From Chlorobium sp. (GTDB lineage: Bacteria > Bacteroidota > Chlorobiia > Chlorobiales > Chlorobiaceae), in assembly GCA_028280025.1 (NCBI GenBank), contig JANQMO010000055.1, forward strand, positions 52,930 through 116,929: DNA of 64,000 nt, written 5' to 3'. Made by a program: the position numbers and the translations under genes. Below the pieces are notes generated by a model. That model had not been told where the DNA came from, made no database searches, and saw only the letters and a list, made by a program, of their open reading frames with translations. Below, piece by piece: positions 25,296 through 34,155 of the stretch (the stretch's first letter is position 1; each line of letters starts with the position of its first letter).

Positions 25296-26407
25296 CGTGC
25301 GGAAGCATGCTGACAGGGAAGTGATCGAGTCATGCAAATAAAACAAGAAAAAATAACACGTTACGCGACCGGTTTGATGTGAAATACAACCCTGGGTGCA
25401 TGCTTTCCAAAGACGTATCGACAGGTTTCGGGTGTTCAGCAGCGGTTACTCTGCCGGGCAGTACCATAGAATATATTCACTGATCAGTATGTGCCGGGGA
25501 ATGGTCAAAGCCTGCTGATTTTCAACCTGAGGTAGCGATACGTAAACCTGATAAAGAGAGATGCGGTATGCCGCTGTCAAGGGTTCATCAGGAAAGGCGG
25601 TGACACGTGTTGTGAGTAATATGGACAAAAAACATTGATGATACAGCGATCTTTGTTGAAAGTATTTATGGCATCTATCTCTTTACAGTCATGATAAACA
25701 GAGTTATCTAATTTTATTATGACGATATTATCGGGCCATCCTGCCCTTGATGAAGAGTGAAAAATCACCTGTATTGATTCTGTTTTCAATGGCTTTCAAA
25801 GAGAATCGGTCAGGTCGCAGAAAATGTGATTGCAATTTAACTTATTTTATTATAAGTAATAAAAGTTTTTTTTTGAGAGTGGGGCTGTTAGCGTGAGCTC
25901 AGGATATGATCTGTTTTTATCCGCTGAAGAATCATTGTTTAGCCATACATATATCTGTCATGACATGCGTATATGGTCGGTTTTCGATAACAGACTGTAT
26001 CGATAATAATATTGTTTATCGAGCTGTAATACATGGTTTATGATAAGTGATAATGATAGGTGGTGTGATCGGAAAACCGAAGGAACTGTTCTATGGAGAA
26101 TCGATGCGGATAATACAGAAGCACTGCCGGTTTTAACTAAGGTTTTGCGGCAGCGAATAGTGGTTGCCTGAAGGTGTATGCGCTATTCGTTCATCCGGAA
26201 TATGATTCGATTGTGATATTGTAATGATTTCATAATGATTTTATAAAGATATCAAAATAATATCGTAATGATATTGAAATGATCCTTCAGGCAGACTATC
26301 GACCTGCAGAGTATGTCGAAGAGAAAGCGCGTATCGAACCGCCTTATTCTTCGATACAGGGCTATAGCCATTGTTTTATGAAAAGAGCTTGCTGAACCCC
26401 CGGATGA
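25296..26407. other. 1.1-kb gene-less AT-rich region
   Basis: No frame here has start, ribosome site and codon usage like its neighbours; short frames at 25446-25628 and 25577-25789 on the minus strand are probably chance. The right part (26213-26283) has the TAATGATATTGAAATGAT repeat family also seen upstream of eanB. GCCTGAAGG at 26166 and CCTTCAGGC at 26284 bracket that tract as inverted nine-mers. A small RNA cannot be excluded. Confidence 0.5.
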
Positions 26408-27736
26408 TCAAGATTGTGTGAGTTCGTGAAGAACGCCTTTATGGTAGATGCCCAAAGCCCGTCCTTTCATGGTCCGGTTCATGAACGGGGTGTTTCTCGA
26501 TTTTGAGCGGATGAATTCTTCGTTAAAGGTCCAGGTTTCTTCGGGATCGATGAAGGTGAAGTTAGCGGGACTTCCCGGTTCAAAGAGAACGGGGGGGAGG
26601 CCCATGATTTTTCTCGGATTTGTGGAAAGCAGTTCGATGGCCCTGTAGAGTGAAATGGTTCCTGTATGTACCAGCTCGGAAAGCGTAAGTCCGACTGACG
26701 TTTCAAGGCCGATGATACCGAATGAAGCCTGGTCGGGCGGGCACTCCTTTTCGTGACGTGCATGGGGGGCGTGGTCGCAGGCAATGACGTCGATCGTTCC
26801 GTCTGCAAGTGCCTCGAGAAGGGCATTCCGGTTTTTTTCGCTGCAAAGAGGCGGTTTCATGATATAGTTCCCCTTGTCCTTTGCTTCATAGAGGTCTTTT
26901 TCAGTCAAGGTGAAGTGGTGCGGTGTTACTTCACAGGTTACCTGCATGCCTTTTGTTTTTGCTCGGCGTACCAGGTCAAGCGCACCTTTGGTACTGATAT
27001 GTGCGACATGGTATTTGGGCGAACCGACGGGCGGATTGAGTTTGTGCTGTTGCAGGTAGTCCATCAGGTTCAGGTCGCGTGCAAGTGTGATGGTTTCTGC
27101 GACATCGGGAATTCCTTTGAGTCCGAGAAGTCCTGAGAACCGCCCCTCATTCATGATCCCGCCGGAAGACAGCGAGGTATCCTCACAATGCTGGACAACA
27201 AGCAGTTCAAAGCTGGCGGCATACTCGAAAACCAGCCGCATCATTCGGCTGCTCTGTACGGCGGTTCCGTCATCGGAGATGGCCTGTATGCCGTAAGAGC
27301 ACAATTTTCCGTAGGGCGAAAGTTTTTCACCGGCACTTCCTTCAGTCATGGCTGCGACGATTTCTATGTCGACGGGAAGGTCTTTTGCAGTATGGCGTAT
27401 GAAGGCAGCGCCGAGAGGGCTGTCAATGACCGGTTTTGTATTTGGCATGACGGCAACTCCCGTGAATCCTCCGGCGATTGCCGCCCTGGAGCCTGTTTCA
27501 AGGGTTTCCTTGTATTCCTGTCCCGGTTCCCTGAAATGGCAGTGCATGTCGAACAGTCCCGAGGAGATGACCTTGCCGCTCATATCGATAACACGATCAT
27601 TGTCGTCCGGAGCTATGGTTTTGCCGCCGAAAGTGATCACGTCGATCACACCTGAGTCGGAAACCCTGATGGAGCCTTCTTGTTCAAGGTTCTGTGCCGG
27701 GTTTACAAGTCGTGCGTTGTGGAAAATGATAGCCAT
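26408..27736 (-). CDS. pyrC: Dihydroorotase
   Basis: 442-residue amidohydrolase-superfamily enzyme that closes carbamoyl-aspartate to dihydroorotate in pyrimidine synthesis. The metal motif is GLFDMHCHFREPGQEYKETL (HxH), the middle ligands lie in VTCEVTPHHFTL, and the last metal aspartate is in VIACDHAPHARHEK. The length fits the type I multifunctional/PyrC-aa clade. It is followed on the same strand by nothing close, and a FAH-family gene lies 24 bases upstream, so the two are probably co-transcribed. Confidence 0.92.
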   Translation of the reverse strand: MAIIFHNARLVNPAQNLEQEGSIRVSDSGVIDVITFGGKTIAPDDNDRVIDMSGKVISSGLFDMHCHFREPGQEYKETLETGSRAAIAGGFTGVAVMPNTKPVIDSPLGAAFIRHTAKDLPVDIEIVAAMTEGSAGEKLSPYGKLCSYGIQAISDDGTAVQSSRMMRLVFEYAASFELLVVQHCEDTSLSSGGIMNEGRFSGLLGLKGIPDVAETITLARDLNLMDYLQQHKLNPPVGSPKYHVAHISTKGALDLVRRAKTKGMQVTCEVTPHHFTLTEKDLYEAKDKGNYIMKPPLCSEKNRNALLEALADGTIDVIACDHAPHARHEKECPPDQASFGIIGLETSVGLTLSELVHTGTISLYRAIELLSTNPRKIMGLPPVLFEPGSPANFTFIDPEETWTFNEEFIRSKSRNTPFMNRTMKGRALGIYHKGVLHELTQS

Positions 27737-27759
27737 GTTTCTGTCCGGATATTTGATGG

Positions 27760-28482
27760 TCAGCTTTCTACGAAAGCTTCGAGAGTGGTTAGCGGTCCTG
27801 AATCGCGGGCATTTTCAAGGTGCAGTTCTGCATACAGTCTGTCGCCGGGGCTTACTTTTCCTACACCCTCCGGTGTGCCTGTAAACAGCAGGTCACCCGC
27901 CTGCAACCCGTAAATATACGACAAATAGGAGATCAGTACAGGTGTGCTGAACAGCATTTTTTTCGCTTCTCCTTTCTGTACGACGGCGCCGTTCCTGGTA
28001 AGCTCGAACAGAAGCACACCGGGATCAGGAACAGCTTCGGCGGGAACCAGGTCGGAAACCAGCGCGCTGTTTTTAAATCCTTTGCATTTCAGCCATGGTT
28101 CACCTTTTCTCTTGGCATCTATCTGTACATCACGAAGCGTCATATCGAGTCCGATCCCGTATCCTGCCACAAAGGTCATGGCATCCTGTTCCGAAACATT
28201 TTCGGCATCCTTTCCGATGAGCACGATCAGTTCGGCTTCGTAATGCATATTTTCTGAAACGGGGTCGCCGTGGAATAACGGGATCGATGTTGTGCCGTTC
28301 CGGGAGAGGGATGTGGGGGGCTTGAGGAAAATGAGCGGTTCGTTCTCTTTCTCCTGTTTGGCGTTATGTTCGCGGTTCCGGGGTTCCCACTGTTGCATTT
28401 CTTCTGCATGGAGCTGGTAGTTTTTACCGACACAGTAGAGTGATGACGGTTTCAGTGATGATGCAGGTATGGTTTGTTTCAT
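27760..28482 (-). CDS. Fumarylacetoacetate hydrolase family protein
   Basis: 240-residue FAH-fold enzyme. Family members are metal-dependent hydrolases or decarboxylases of keto acids (fumarylpyruvate, oxaloacetate, acylpyruvate). It has YCVGKNYQLHAEEM, FLKPPTSL, the acidic metal site ENMHYEAELIVLIGKDA and AGDLLFTGTPEGVGKV, all typical. It lies directly upstream of pyrC on the same strand. The specific substrate is not readable; an acylpyruvase or oxaloacetate decarboxylase role is plausible. Confidence 0.88.
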   Translation of the reverse strand: MKQTIPASSLKPSSLYCVGKNYQLHAEEMQQWEPRNREHNAKQEKENEPLIFLKPPTSLSRNGTTSIPLFHGDPVSENMHYEAELIVLIGKDAENVSEQDAMTFVAGYGIGLDMTLRDVQIDAKRKGEPWLKCKGFKNSALVSDLVPAEAVPDPGVLLFELTRNGAVVQKGEAKKMLFSTPVLISYLSYIYGLQAGDLLFTGTPEGVGKVSPGDRLYAELHLENARDSGPLTTLEAFVES

Positions 28483-28751
28483 GAGTATCTATGGATTGTG
28501 CGTCAACTGTTTTTCCGGTAGGGGAAATGTAGGAAAAAATATAGGGTCTGATCATCGTGCCGCTGCCGCAGCGTCCGTCTTTTCTCAGGCGGGAACTGTT
28601 CTGTGGCTGCAGATGTCGGTGACGAATGAAATGTCACGGTTCCGTGATGATGAGGTAAACGACATATGATTTTCGTATCTTGCACACTTTGGCGTGGCGT
28701 ATAAAGACTCGGGGGACTTATTTGTCGCAGTTCCGAACGGAGGAATGAGGT

Positions 28752-29351
28752 ATTTCACACGGTGACAAGAGTGTCAAGAACGCGATCCGAAGCGATGTGA
28801 AAAGCATCCGTGCGTCCATGGATGTTGAGGCATGGCGGATGAAGAGCGCCGGTATCGGTGAGAAACTGTTCGGGTTACCCGAAATCCGCCGTGCCGGGAG
28901 CATCATGCTGTATCTTGCAATGAGCGAGAGGCGTGAAGTCGATACCGGACCATTGATAACCCGCCTTTGCTCGAAAGGAGATGTAAAGCTTCTGGTCCCT
29001 TACACGACGAAGGACGATATGTATGCCGCCCCGTATTGTGAAGGTGATGCTCTTGTAAGGGGTGCTTTCGGGCAGCGTGAGCCTGCCGTTTTTTTTGATG
29101 ACGACCCTGTTCATCCCGACGTTATGGTTATTCCTGCTGTCGCAGTGGACCGCAAGGGCAGCCGTCTCGGCTATGGCAGAGGGTATTATGACCGTTTCAT
29201 TTCAGGGCTTCGCGGCAAAGGGGAGTTGCCTTTTCTCATTGCGCCGGTGTTTTCTTTTCAATTGCTCGACAATCTCCCGAATGATCCCTGGGATGAAATG
29301 CTCCATTGTGTGGTAACTGAAAAAGAGATTTTACGATTCAATCAACGTTGA
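28752..29351 (+). CDS. 5-formyltetrahydrofolate cyclo-ligase, possible ATT start
   Basis: Enzyme that converts 5-formyl-THF to 5,10-methenyl-THF with ATP. Diagnostic are the basic N-terminal helix (KNAIRSDVKSIRASM), GSIMLYLAMSERREVDT and DRKGSRLGYGRGYYDRF with the ATP-binding glycine/tyrosine motif. The frame opens at a TGA (28746) and has no ATG, GTG or TTG before GTG 28797, which would cut into the conserved basic helix. GGAGG at 28739-28743 lies eight bases before an ATT at 28752, so I suggest an ATT start; GTG 28797 or a sequence error are alternatives. The downstream ppk gene overlaps by a few bases if ppk starts at 29348. Confidence 0.8.
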   Translation: MSHGDKSVKNAIRSDVKSIRASMDVEAWRMKSAGIGEKLFGLPEIRRAGSIMLYLAMSERREVDTGPLITRLCSKGDVKLLVPYTTKDDMYAAPYCEGDALVRGAFGQREPAVFFDDDPVHPDVMVIPAVAVDRKGSRLGYGRGYYDRFISGLRGKGELPFLIAPVFSFQLLDNLPNDPWDEMLHCVVTEKEILRFNQR

Positions 29352-29362
29352 CTGTATTCATA

Positions 29363-31501
29363 ATGAGCGATCAAGCCGATTCTCCTCAAACGGCGGGAAT
29401 TTCCACTGAACTTGAAAATCCGGCCTATTATGTGAACCGGGAACTGAGCTGGGTGTCATTCAACCAGAGGGTGCTCGATGAGGCTTTGTGCCCGGGTGCT
29501 CATCCGCTCCTTGAAAGAGTCAAGTTCATATCGATTTTCAGCTCGAATCTCGATGAGTTTTTCATGATCCGGGTTGCAGGCCTTCAGGACCAGTACGAGG
29601 CGGGTGTTCAGGATCGCTCTGTGGACGGGCTTACGCCCATGGAACAGATAGAAATAATCCGCGAAAGGGTTCTCGAGCAGTTCCGGCAGAGGAACGATTG
29701 TTTTTATAACGACATCTGCCCGAAACTTGCAGAACAGGGGATCGATTTTGTTGAATACCGCAATCTCGGTGAAGCGCAAAAAGAAGTTCTCCATGATCAT
29801 TTCAGGAGCGAGATATTTCCTGTTCTGACACCTCTTGCCGTCGATCCCGGTCACCCGTTCCCTTTTGTTTCAAATCTGTCCCTTAATCTTGCCGTACAAC
29901 TGGAGGATCTTGAGACGCATGTTCTGAAGTTTGCGCGGCTAAAAGTTCCGGTTGTTCTGCCGAGGCTTGTGCGCCTCGACCAGATCGACGGGCTGGACTT
30001 CGGAGATGAACGGATCAGGCTGCTCTGGCTGGAAGATCTTATCCAGAACAATCTCGAACAGCTTTTTCCGCAAATGAGAGTGGTGCAGTGTCATCCGTTC
30101 AGGGTCATAAGGGATGCTGATATCGAGATCGAGGAAGACGAGGCGGGTGATCTGCTCGAGACCATTGAACAGGGTATACGTTCCAGGAGATATGGAAAGG
30201 TGGTTCGCCTGGATGTTATGCCTGCCATGCCCGAGGCGGTAAGGAATATCCTGATCAAGAACCTCGAAATCAATCCTGCGTGTCTCTATGAGATTTCGGG
30301 CGCTCTAGGTGCAAGCGATCTCATGGAAATGATGAGCATTGAAATGCCGGAGCACAAAGACGAGCCCTTTGCGCCCCACAATCCGATCGAAAAGAAGGTC
30401 GGAGGCGATGTGTTCAGCGCAATTCGCCAGGGCGATCAGCTGCTGTACCATCCATATGATTCATTTCAGCCGATCGTGGATCTTGTTACCCAGGCGGCAA
30501 ACGATCCGCAGGTTCTTTCCATCAAACAGACGCTTTATCGTGTGGGGAAAAACTCGCCGATCGTCGAAGCGTTGATGAACGCGGTTGAGCAGGGAAAACA
30601 GGTTGCCGTTCTTGTCGAGCTTAAAGCCCGTTTCGATGAAGAAAACAATATCGGATGGGCACGCGCCCTGGAAGATGTCGGTGCGCATGTGGTCTATGGA
30701 CTGGTGGGGCTCAAAACGCACGCGAAACTGACCCTGATTGTCCGCAGGGAGCATGACAAACTGAGGAGGTATCTGCATCTGGGTACCGGCAACTACAATC
30801 CGTTCACGGCAAAAATTTATACGGATTACAGTTACCTTACCGGGAATGAGCAGCTTGCCAACGATGTTTCGGAATTGTTCAATGCCTTGACCGGATACTC
30901 GAAACATACGACATACCGCAAGCTGATCGTTTCACCCGTCAACACCCGCAAACGTATCATTTCCATGATCGATCGCGAAGTTGAATGGCATAAAAAGGAA
31001 GGGAAGGGGCGGATTATCATGAAAATGAACGCTCTTGTCGACAAGAAAACCATAAAGGCGCTGTACAGGGCTTCATGCGAAGGGGTCTCTATCGACCTGA
31101 TAATCAGGGGAATATGTTGTCTTGTTCCCGGGATCGAAGGTGTCAGCGACAATATCCGGGTCAGGAGCGTTATCGGAAGATTTTTAGAACACAGCAGGGC
31201 TTATTATTTTCGGAACGGCGGCATGGATGAAATTTACCTCGGAAGCGCGGATATCATGCCAAGGAACCTTGACCACAGGGTTGAAGCTCTCTTTCCTGTT
31301 ATGGATCCTGAACTGATCGACGTCGTCAAATCCGATCTCGAGCTCATTATCAGTGATAACGTCAAAGCATGGCAGATGCTGCCCGACGGGTCCTATCAGA
31401 GAATCAGGAACGACCGGCCCGAGGTGAACAGCCAGGACATTTTCCTTGCCCAGGCATCAAAGAAAAAATCAATCAGCAAGTTCAAAGTCAACGGATTATG
31501 A
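29363..31501 (+). CDS. ppk: Polyphosphate kinase 1
   Basis: Ppk1 polymerises the ATP gamma-phosphate into polyphosphate, reversibly. About 712 residues show all four domains: the N-terminal YVNRELSWVSFNQRVLDEAL, the head domain, and two phospholipase-D-like catalytic domains. The autophosphorylated histidine is in GLVGLKTHAKLTLIVRRE, and the second domain has MDEIYLGSADIMPRNLDHR. The ATG at 29363 is preferred to TTG 29348. The stop overlaps the start of rpiB (ATGA), so the two are translationally coupled. Confidence 0.95.
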   Translation: MSDQADSPQTAGISTELENPAYYVNRELSWVSFNQRVLDEALCPGAHPLLERVKFISIFSSNLDEFFMIRVAGLQDQYEAGVQDRSVDGLTPMEQIEIIRERVLEQFRQRNDCFYNDICPKLAEQGIDFVEYRNLGEAQKEVLHDHFRSEIFPVLTPLAVDPGHPFPFVSNLSLNLAVQLEDLETHVLKFARLKVPVVLPRLVRLDQIDGLDFGDERIRLLWLEDLIQNNLEQLFPQMRVVQCHPFRVIRDADIEIEEDEAGDLLETIEQGIRSRRYGKVVRLDVMPAMPEAVRNILIKNLEINPACLYEISGALGASDLMEMMSIEMPEHKDEPFAPHNPIEKKVGGDVFSAIRQGDQLLYHPYDSFQPIVDLVTQAANDPQVLSIKQTLYRVGKNSPIVEALMNAVEQGKQVAVLVELKARFDEENNIGWARALEDVGAHVVYGLVGLKTHAKLTLIVRREHDKLRRYLHLGTGNYNPFTAKIYTDYSYLTGNEQLANDVSELFNALTGYSKHTTYRKLIVSPVNTRKRIISMIDREVEWHKKEGKGRIIMKMNALVDKKTIKALYRASCEGVSIDLIIRGICCLVPGIEGVSDNIRVRSVIGRFLEHSRAYYFRNGGMDEIYLGSADIMPRNLDHRVEALFPVMDPELIDVVKSDLELIISDNVKAWQMLPDGSYQRIRNDRPEVNSQDIFLAQASKKKSISKFKVNGL

Positions 31502-31926
31502 GAATAGCTATCGGTGGCGACCACGCAGGTTATGAATTGAAAAAAGTCGTGTATTCCTGGCTGGAAAAGCACGGGCACGAAGTCAATGATATGGGTCCTT
31601 ATTCGGATGAGTCAGTTGATTATCCCGATTATGCCCGTAAGGTTGCCGAGTCGGTTGCCAATGGGGAGCATGAGCAGGGTGTGCTGCTTTGCGGCAGCGG
31701 CGTGGGTGTTTCGATCGTGGCTAACAAGGTGAAGGGTATCCGCGCAGCCCTTGCGTTCAATCCGGAAATTGCAAGCCTTGCCAGGCAGCATAACAATGCC
31801 AATATTCTTTGCTTTCCGGCCCGGTACAGTGATCCCGAATCGATCGAGCAAAGTCTTGAAAACTGGTTTGCCGCTGCATTTGAAGGCGGCAGGCATGAAC
31901 GTCGTGTATCCAAAATCGAGCCATAG
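31498..31926 (+). CDS. rpiB: Ribose-5-phosphate isomerase B
   Basis: 142-residue RpiB/LacA-family isomerase interconverting ribose 5-phosphate and ribulose 5-phosphate. It starts MRIAIGGDHAGYELKKVVYS and has the catalytic-cysteine loop GVLLCGSGVGVSIVANKV and the phosphate motif HNNANILCFPAR. It overlaps ppk by four bases. A longer open frame begins at 31369 but lies inside ppk and is not used. Confidence 0.94.
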   Translation: MRIAIGGDHAGYELKKVVYSWLEKHGHEVNDMGPYSDESVDYPDYARKVAESVANGEHEQGVLLCGSGVGVSIVANKVKGIRAALAFNPEIASLARQHNNANILCFPARYSDPESIEQSLENWFAAAFEGGRHERRVSKIEP

Positions 31927-32050
31927 GAATTTTCCCTGATCCGGGATTGTTTACAGTGCTGAATCGTGTATGGTAGCGGGTTGTTCATTGAGAACAATTG
32001 CCGCTGTTTACCGGTTCTGTTTTTGATTTTTGACCTTTGACTTGTTTCTG

Positions 32051-32740
32051 ATGAGTATAGTTGGAAAGTATGTGGATAGTGATTATCCGTTTTTTCAGAC
32101 CTCAGACCCGGCTGGTTCTGCTTTGGTTCAATTCGACGATCTGGGGCTGGAAGAGGCGCCGGTTCTCGAGGATGGGACCTTTAAGGGCTTGATACGTATC
32201 GAGGCTCTCAAGGAAGCAGCGGCACCCGGAGCCGGGAAAGGGGAAGAAACAGCATTGCAGGAGCTTCCGTTGGAAGACTGTCATATCGCGGATCCGGAGG
32301 AACATATTCTGGATGTTTTTGACAGGCTGATAGGGGATTCTGAGTCGAATGTCCTTTGTGTGGTCTCAAAGGACGGTGTATACAGGGGCGTGTTATCGAA
32401 AAAAGATGCGATACGCGCGATTGGAAAGACGTTTCATTTTTCAGAGGGGGGAGTGACACTTGAGCTCGAGGCTCCGGCTCTCGGTGTGAAAATTTCCGAG
32501 ATTGTCGGTATGATCGAAAAAAATGATGCGACAGTCCTCAGTTTCGGCATAACGGAACCGGTGCCCGGAGACCAGATGATGCTGATGACCTTCAGGCTTC
32601 ATTGCGGGGATGTCTACAGGCTTGTCACAAATCTTGAGAAATACGGCTACCACATCCGTTACGCAAGGCCGGCTGTCGGTGAAGGTGTTGACGAGCTTCG
32701 TGAAAAAGCTCTGGAATTCATGCGCTATATCGACATGTGA
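32051..32740 (+). CDS. CBS-domain protein (AcuB-like)
   Basis: About 229 residues with two CBS modules in the N-terminal ~140 residues (APVLEDGTFKGLIRIEALKE; NVLCVVSKDGVYRGVLSKKD) and an ACT-like C-terminal part (PALGVKISEIVGMIEKND). This layout resembles AcuB-type regulators that sense adenine nucleotides. No catalytic domain is present. The ATG at 32051 is chosen over a TTG at 32030. It precedes an M20 peptidase gene on the same strand, 58 bases away. Confidence 0.75.
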   Translation: MSIVGKYVDSDYPFFQTSDPAGSALVQFDDLGLEEAPVLEDGTFKGLIRIEALKEAAAPGAGKGEETALQELPLEDCHIADPEEHILDVFDRLIGDSESNVLCVVSKDGVYRGVLSKKDAIRAIGKTFHFSEGGVTLELEAPALGVKISEIVGMIEKNDATVLSFGITEPVPGDQMMLMTFRLHCGDVYRLVTNLEKYGYHIRYARPAVGEGVDELREKALEFMRYIDM

Positions 32741-32798
32741 CAGGGTTTTGTCGAAACCTGGTGAGAGCTTTTTTTCTGTTCAATCCTACCATACATTC

Positions 32799-34007
32799 AT
32801 GTCTCATCATAACCGAGTTATTGAAAAAATCAGGAGCAGTGTTGCGTCCCTCTATCCTGAGATCGTCGACATTCGCAGAGATATTCATCGTCACCCGGAG
32901 CTTTCCTCGCAGGAGTTTCGTACGACCGCACTCGTAAGAGATTATCTGCTCGATATAGGCTTGAAGATCGAGCACGATTTTCTTGAAACCGGGGTTGTCG
33001 CCCTTCTGAACGGGGGCTGCCGAACAGGAGAAAAAGATCTTGTCGGGTTACGGGCGGATATTGACGCGTTGCCTCTGGAGGAAGAAAACCTTCATGATTT
33101 CTGTTCCGTTGAAAAAGGAGTTATGCATGCCTGCGGCCATGATATGCACACAGCTATTCTTCTCGGGACGGCAAAGGTTCTGTCGGAAATGAGGGACGAA
33201 CTTCCCGGCGATGTGCTTTTCGTTTTCCAGCCTTCGGAAGAAAAGGCTCCCGGAGGGGCACAACCCATGATCGATGCCGGATTGTTTCGGACCTATCACC
33301 CTTCTGCCATCTTCGGGATTCACTGTTTCCCCTATCTTGAAACGGGAAAAGTTGCCATACGCGAAGGGAGCCTTATGGCTGCGGCGGATGAGCTGTATAT
33401 CAAGGTGCACGGCGAAGGAGGTCATGCTTCTTCTCCGCATAAGGCTGCCGATCCGATTCTTGCTGCCGCTCATATCATTACTGCGCTGCAGCATCTTGTC
33501 AGCAGGGTGGCATCGCCTTACGAGCCGGCGGTTGTATCGATCAGCTCGATAAACGGCGGCAATGCAACAAACATCATACCTGGTACGGTCTCGATGTCGG
33601 GTACACTTCGCACAATGAACGAAGCTCTCCGGGAAACCATGCATGAGCGCCTCGAGCAAACGATCCAGCATACAGCAAGGGGGCTTGGTGTGGAGGCTGA
33701 ACTCGATATCGTCCATGGTTATCCTGTTCTGTACAACGATCCCCTGACGACACGTGCGGTGCATTCTGCTGCTCTTGCCTACCTTGGCGACTCGGGTGTC
33801 AGGGAATGCGAGCTGCTCATGACAGCGGAAGATTTTGCCTATTACCTGCAGCATTGTCCCGGAACGTTCATCCAGCTGGGTACCGGCAGGGGAAACGCAG
33901 AACAGGGCGACACGCTTCACTCTCCACGGTTTGATCCGGACGAGCGAGCCATCCTGACCGGCATGGGCGTGATGAGCTACGCGGCCTGGAGCTGGCTGGG
34001 GAGGTAG
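32799..34007 (+). CDS. M20 family metallopeptidase/amidohydrolase
   Basis: 402-residue amidohydrolase of the IAA-amino acid hydrolase/hippuricase type (M20D). It has RRDIHRHPELSSQEFRT, GLRADIDALPLEEEN, the metal motif MHACGHDMHTAILLGTAKVL and the acid pair in VFQPSEEKAPGGA, then a late metal histidine in LHSPRF. It removes an acyl group from an amino acid or peptide. The ATG at 32799 fits the family; the open frame extends upstream to 32610 inside the previous gene. A bidirectional terminator follows at 34107. Confidence 0.9.
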   Translation: MSHHNRVIEKIRSSVASLYPEIVDIRRDIHRHPELSSQEFRTTALVRDYLLDIGLKIEHDFLETGVVALLNGGCRTGEKDLVGLRADIDALPLEEENLHDFCSVEKGVMHACGHDMHTAILLGTAKVLSEMRDELPGDVLFVFQPSEEKAPGGAQPMIDAGLFRTYHPSAIFGIHCFPYLETGKVAIREGSLMAAADELYIKVHGEGGHASSPHKAADPILAAAHIITALQHLVSRVASPYEPAVVSISSINGGNATNIIPGTVSMSGTLRTMNEALRETMHERLEQTIQHTARGLGVEAELDIVHGYPVLYNDPLTTRAVHSAALAYLGDSGVRECELLMTAEDFAYYLQHCPGTFIQLGTGRGNAEQGDTLHSPRFDPDERAILTGMGVMSYAAWSWLGR

Positions 34008-34070
34008 TTGGGAAGAGGGGCAGGGAGCCGGGAGTAGCTCACTTCGTTCGCAGGAGTAAGGAGGGGAGGA
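34008..34070 (+). repeat. Dispersed block with GTAGCTCACTTCGTTCGCAG
   Basis: Directly after the M20 gene, the block GGGAGTAGCTCACTTCGTTC plus GCAGGAGTAAGGAG repeats the sequence found at about 2961-3005 and, in altered form, at 55741-55800. All three copies lie between convergent genes. Confidence 0.7.
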
Positions 34071-34106
34071 TGGCGATGATGAGATGTTATGGGCAGGTGA
34101 TGGAAT

Positions 34107-34136
34107 AAAAAAGCCGTCTTTGGGACGGCCTTTTTT
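34107..34136. terminator. Bidirectional terminator between M20 peptidase and fba
   Basis: AAAAAAGCCGTC - TTTGG - GACGGCCTTTTTT: a six-base GC stem flanked by A and T runs, located between the convergent peptidase and aldolase genes, so it can serve both. Confidence 0.85.
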
Positions 34137-34155
34137 GTTATTCGAATCCTGTTTG

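Noticed and set aside
25446..25789. Two short minus-strand frames in the gene-less region
   Set aside because: They overlap each other, lack good starts and show no recognisable motif.
28483..28738. 6S RNA upstream of the cyclo-ligase, as in some proteobacteria
   Set aside because: No long helix with a central bubble could be drawn by eye; not enough support.
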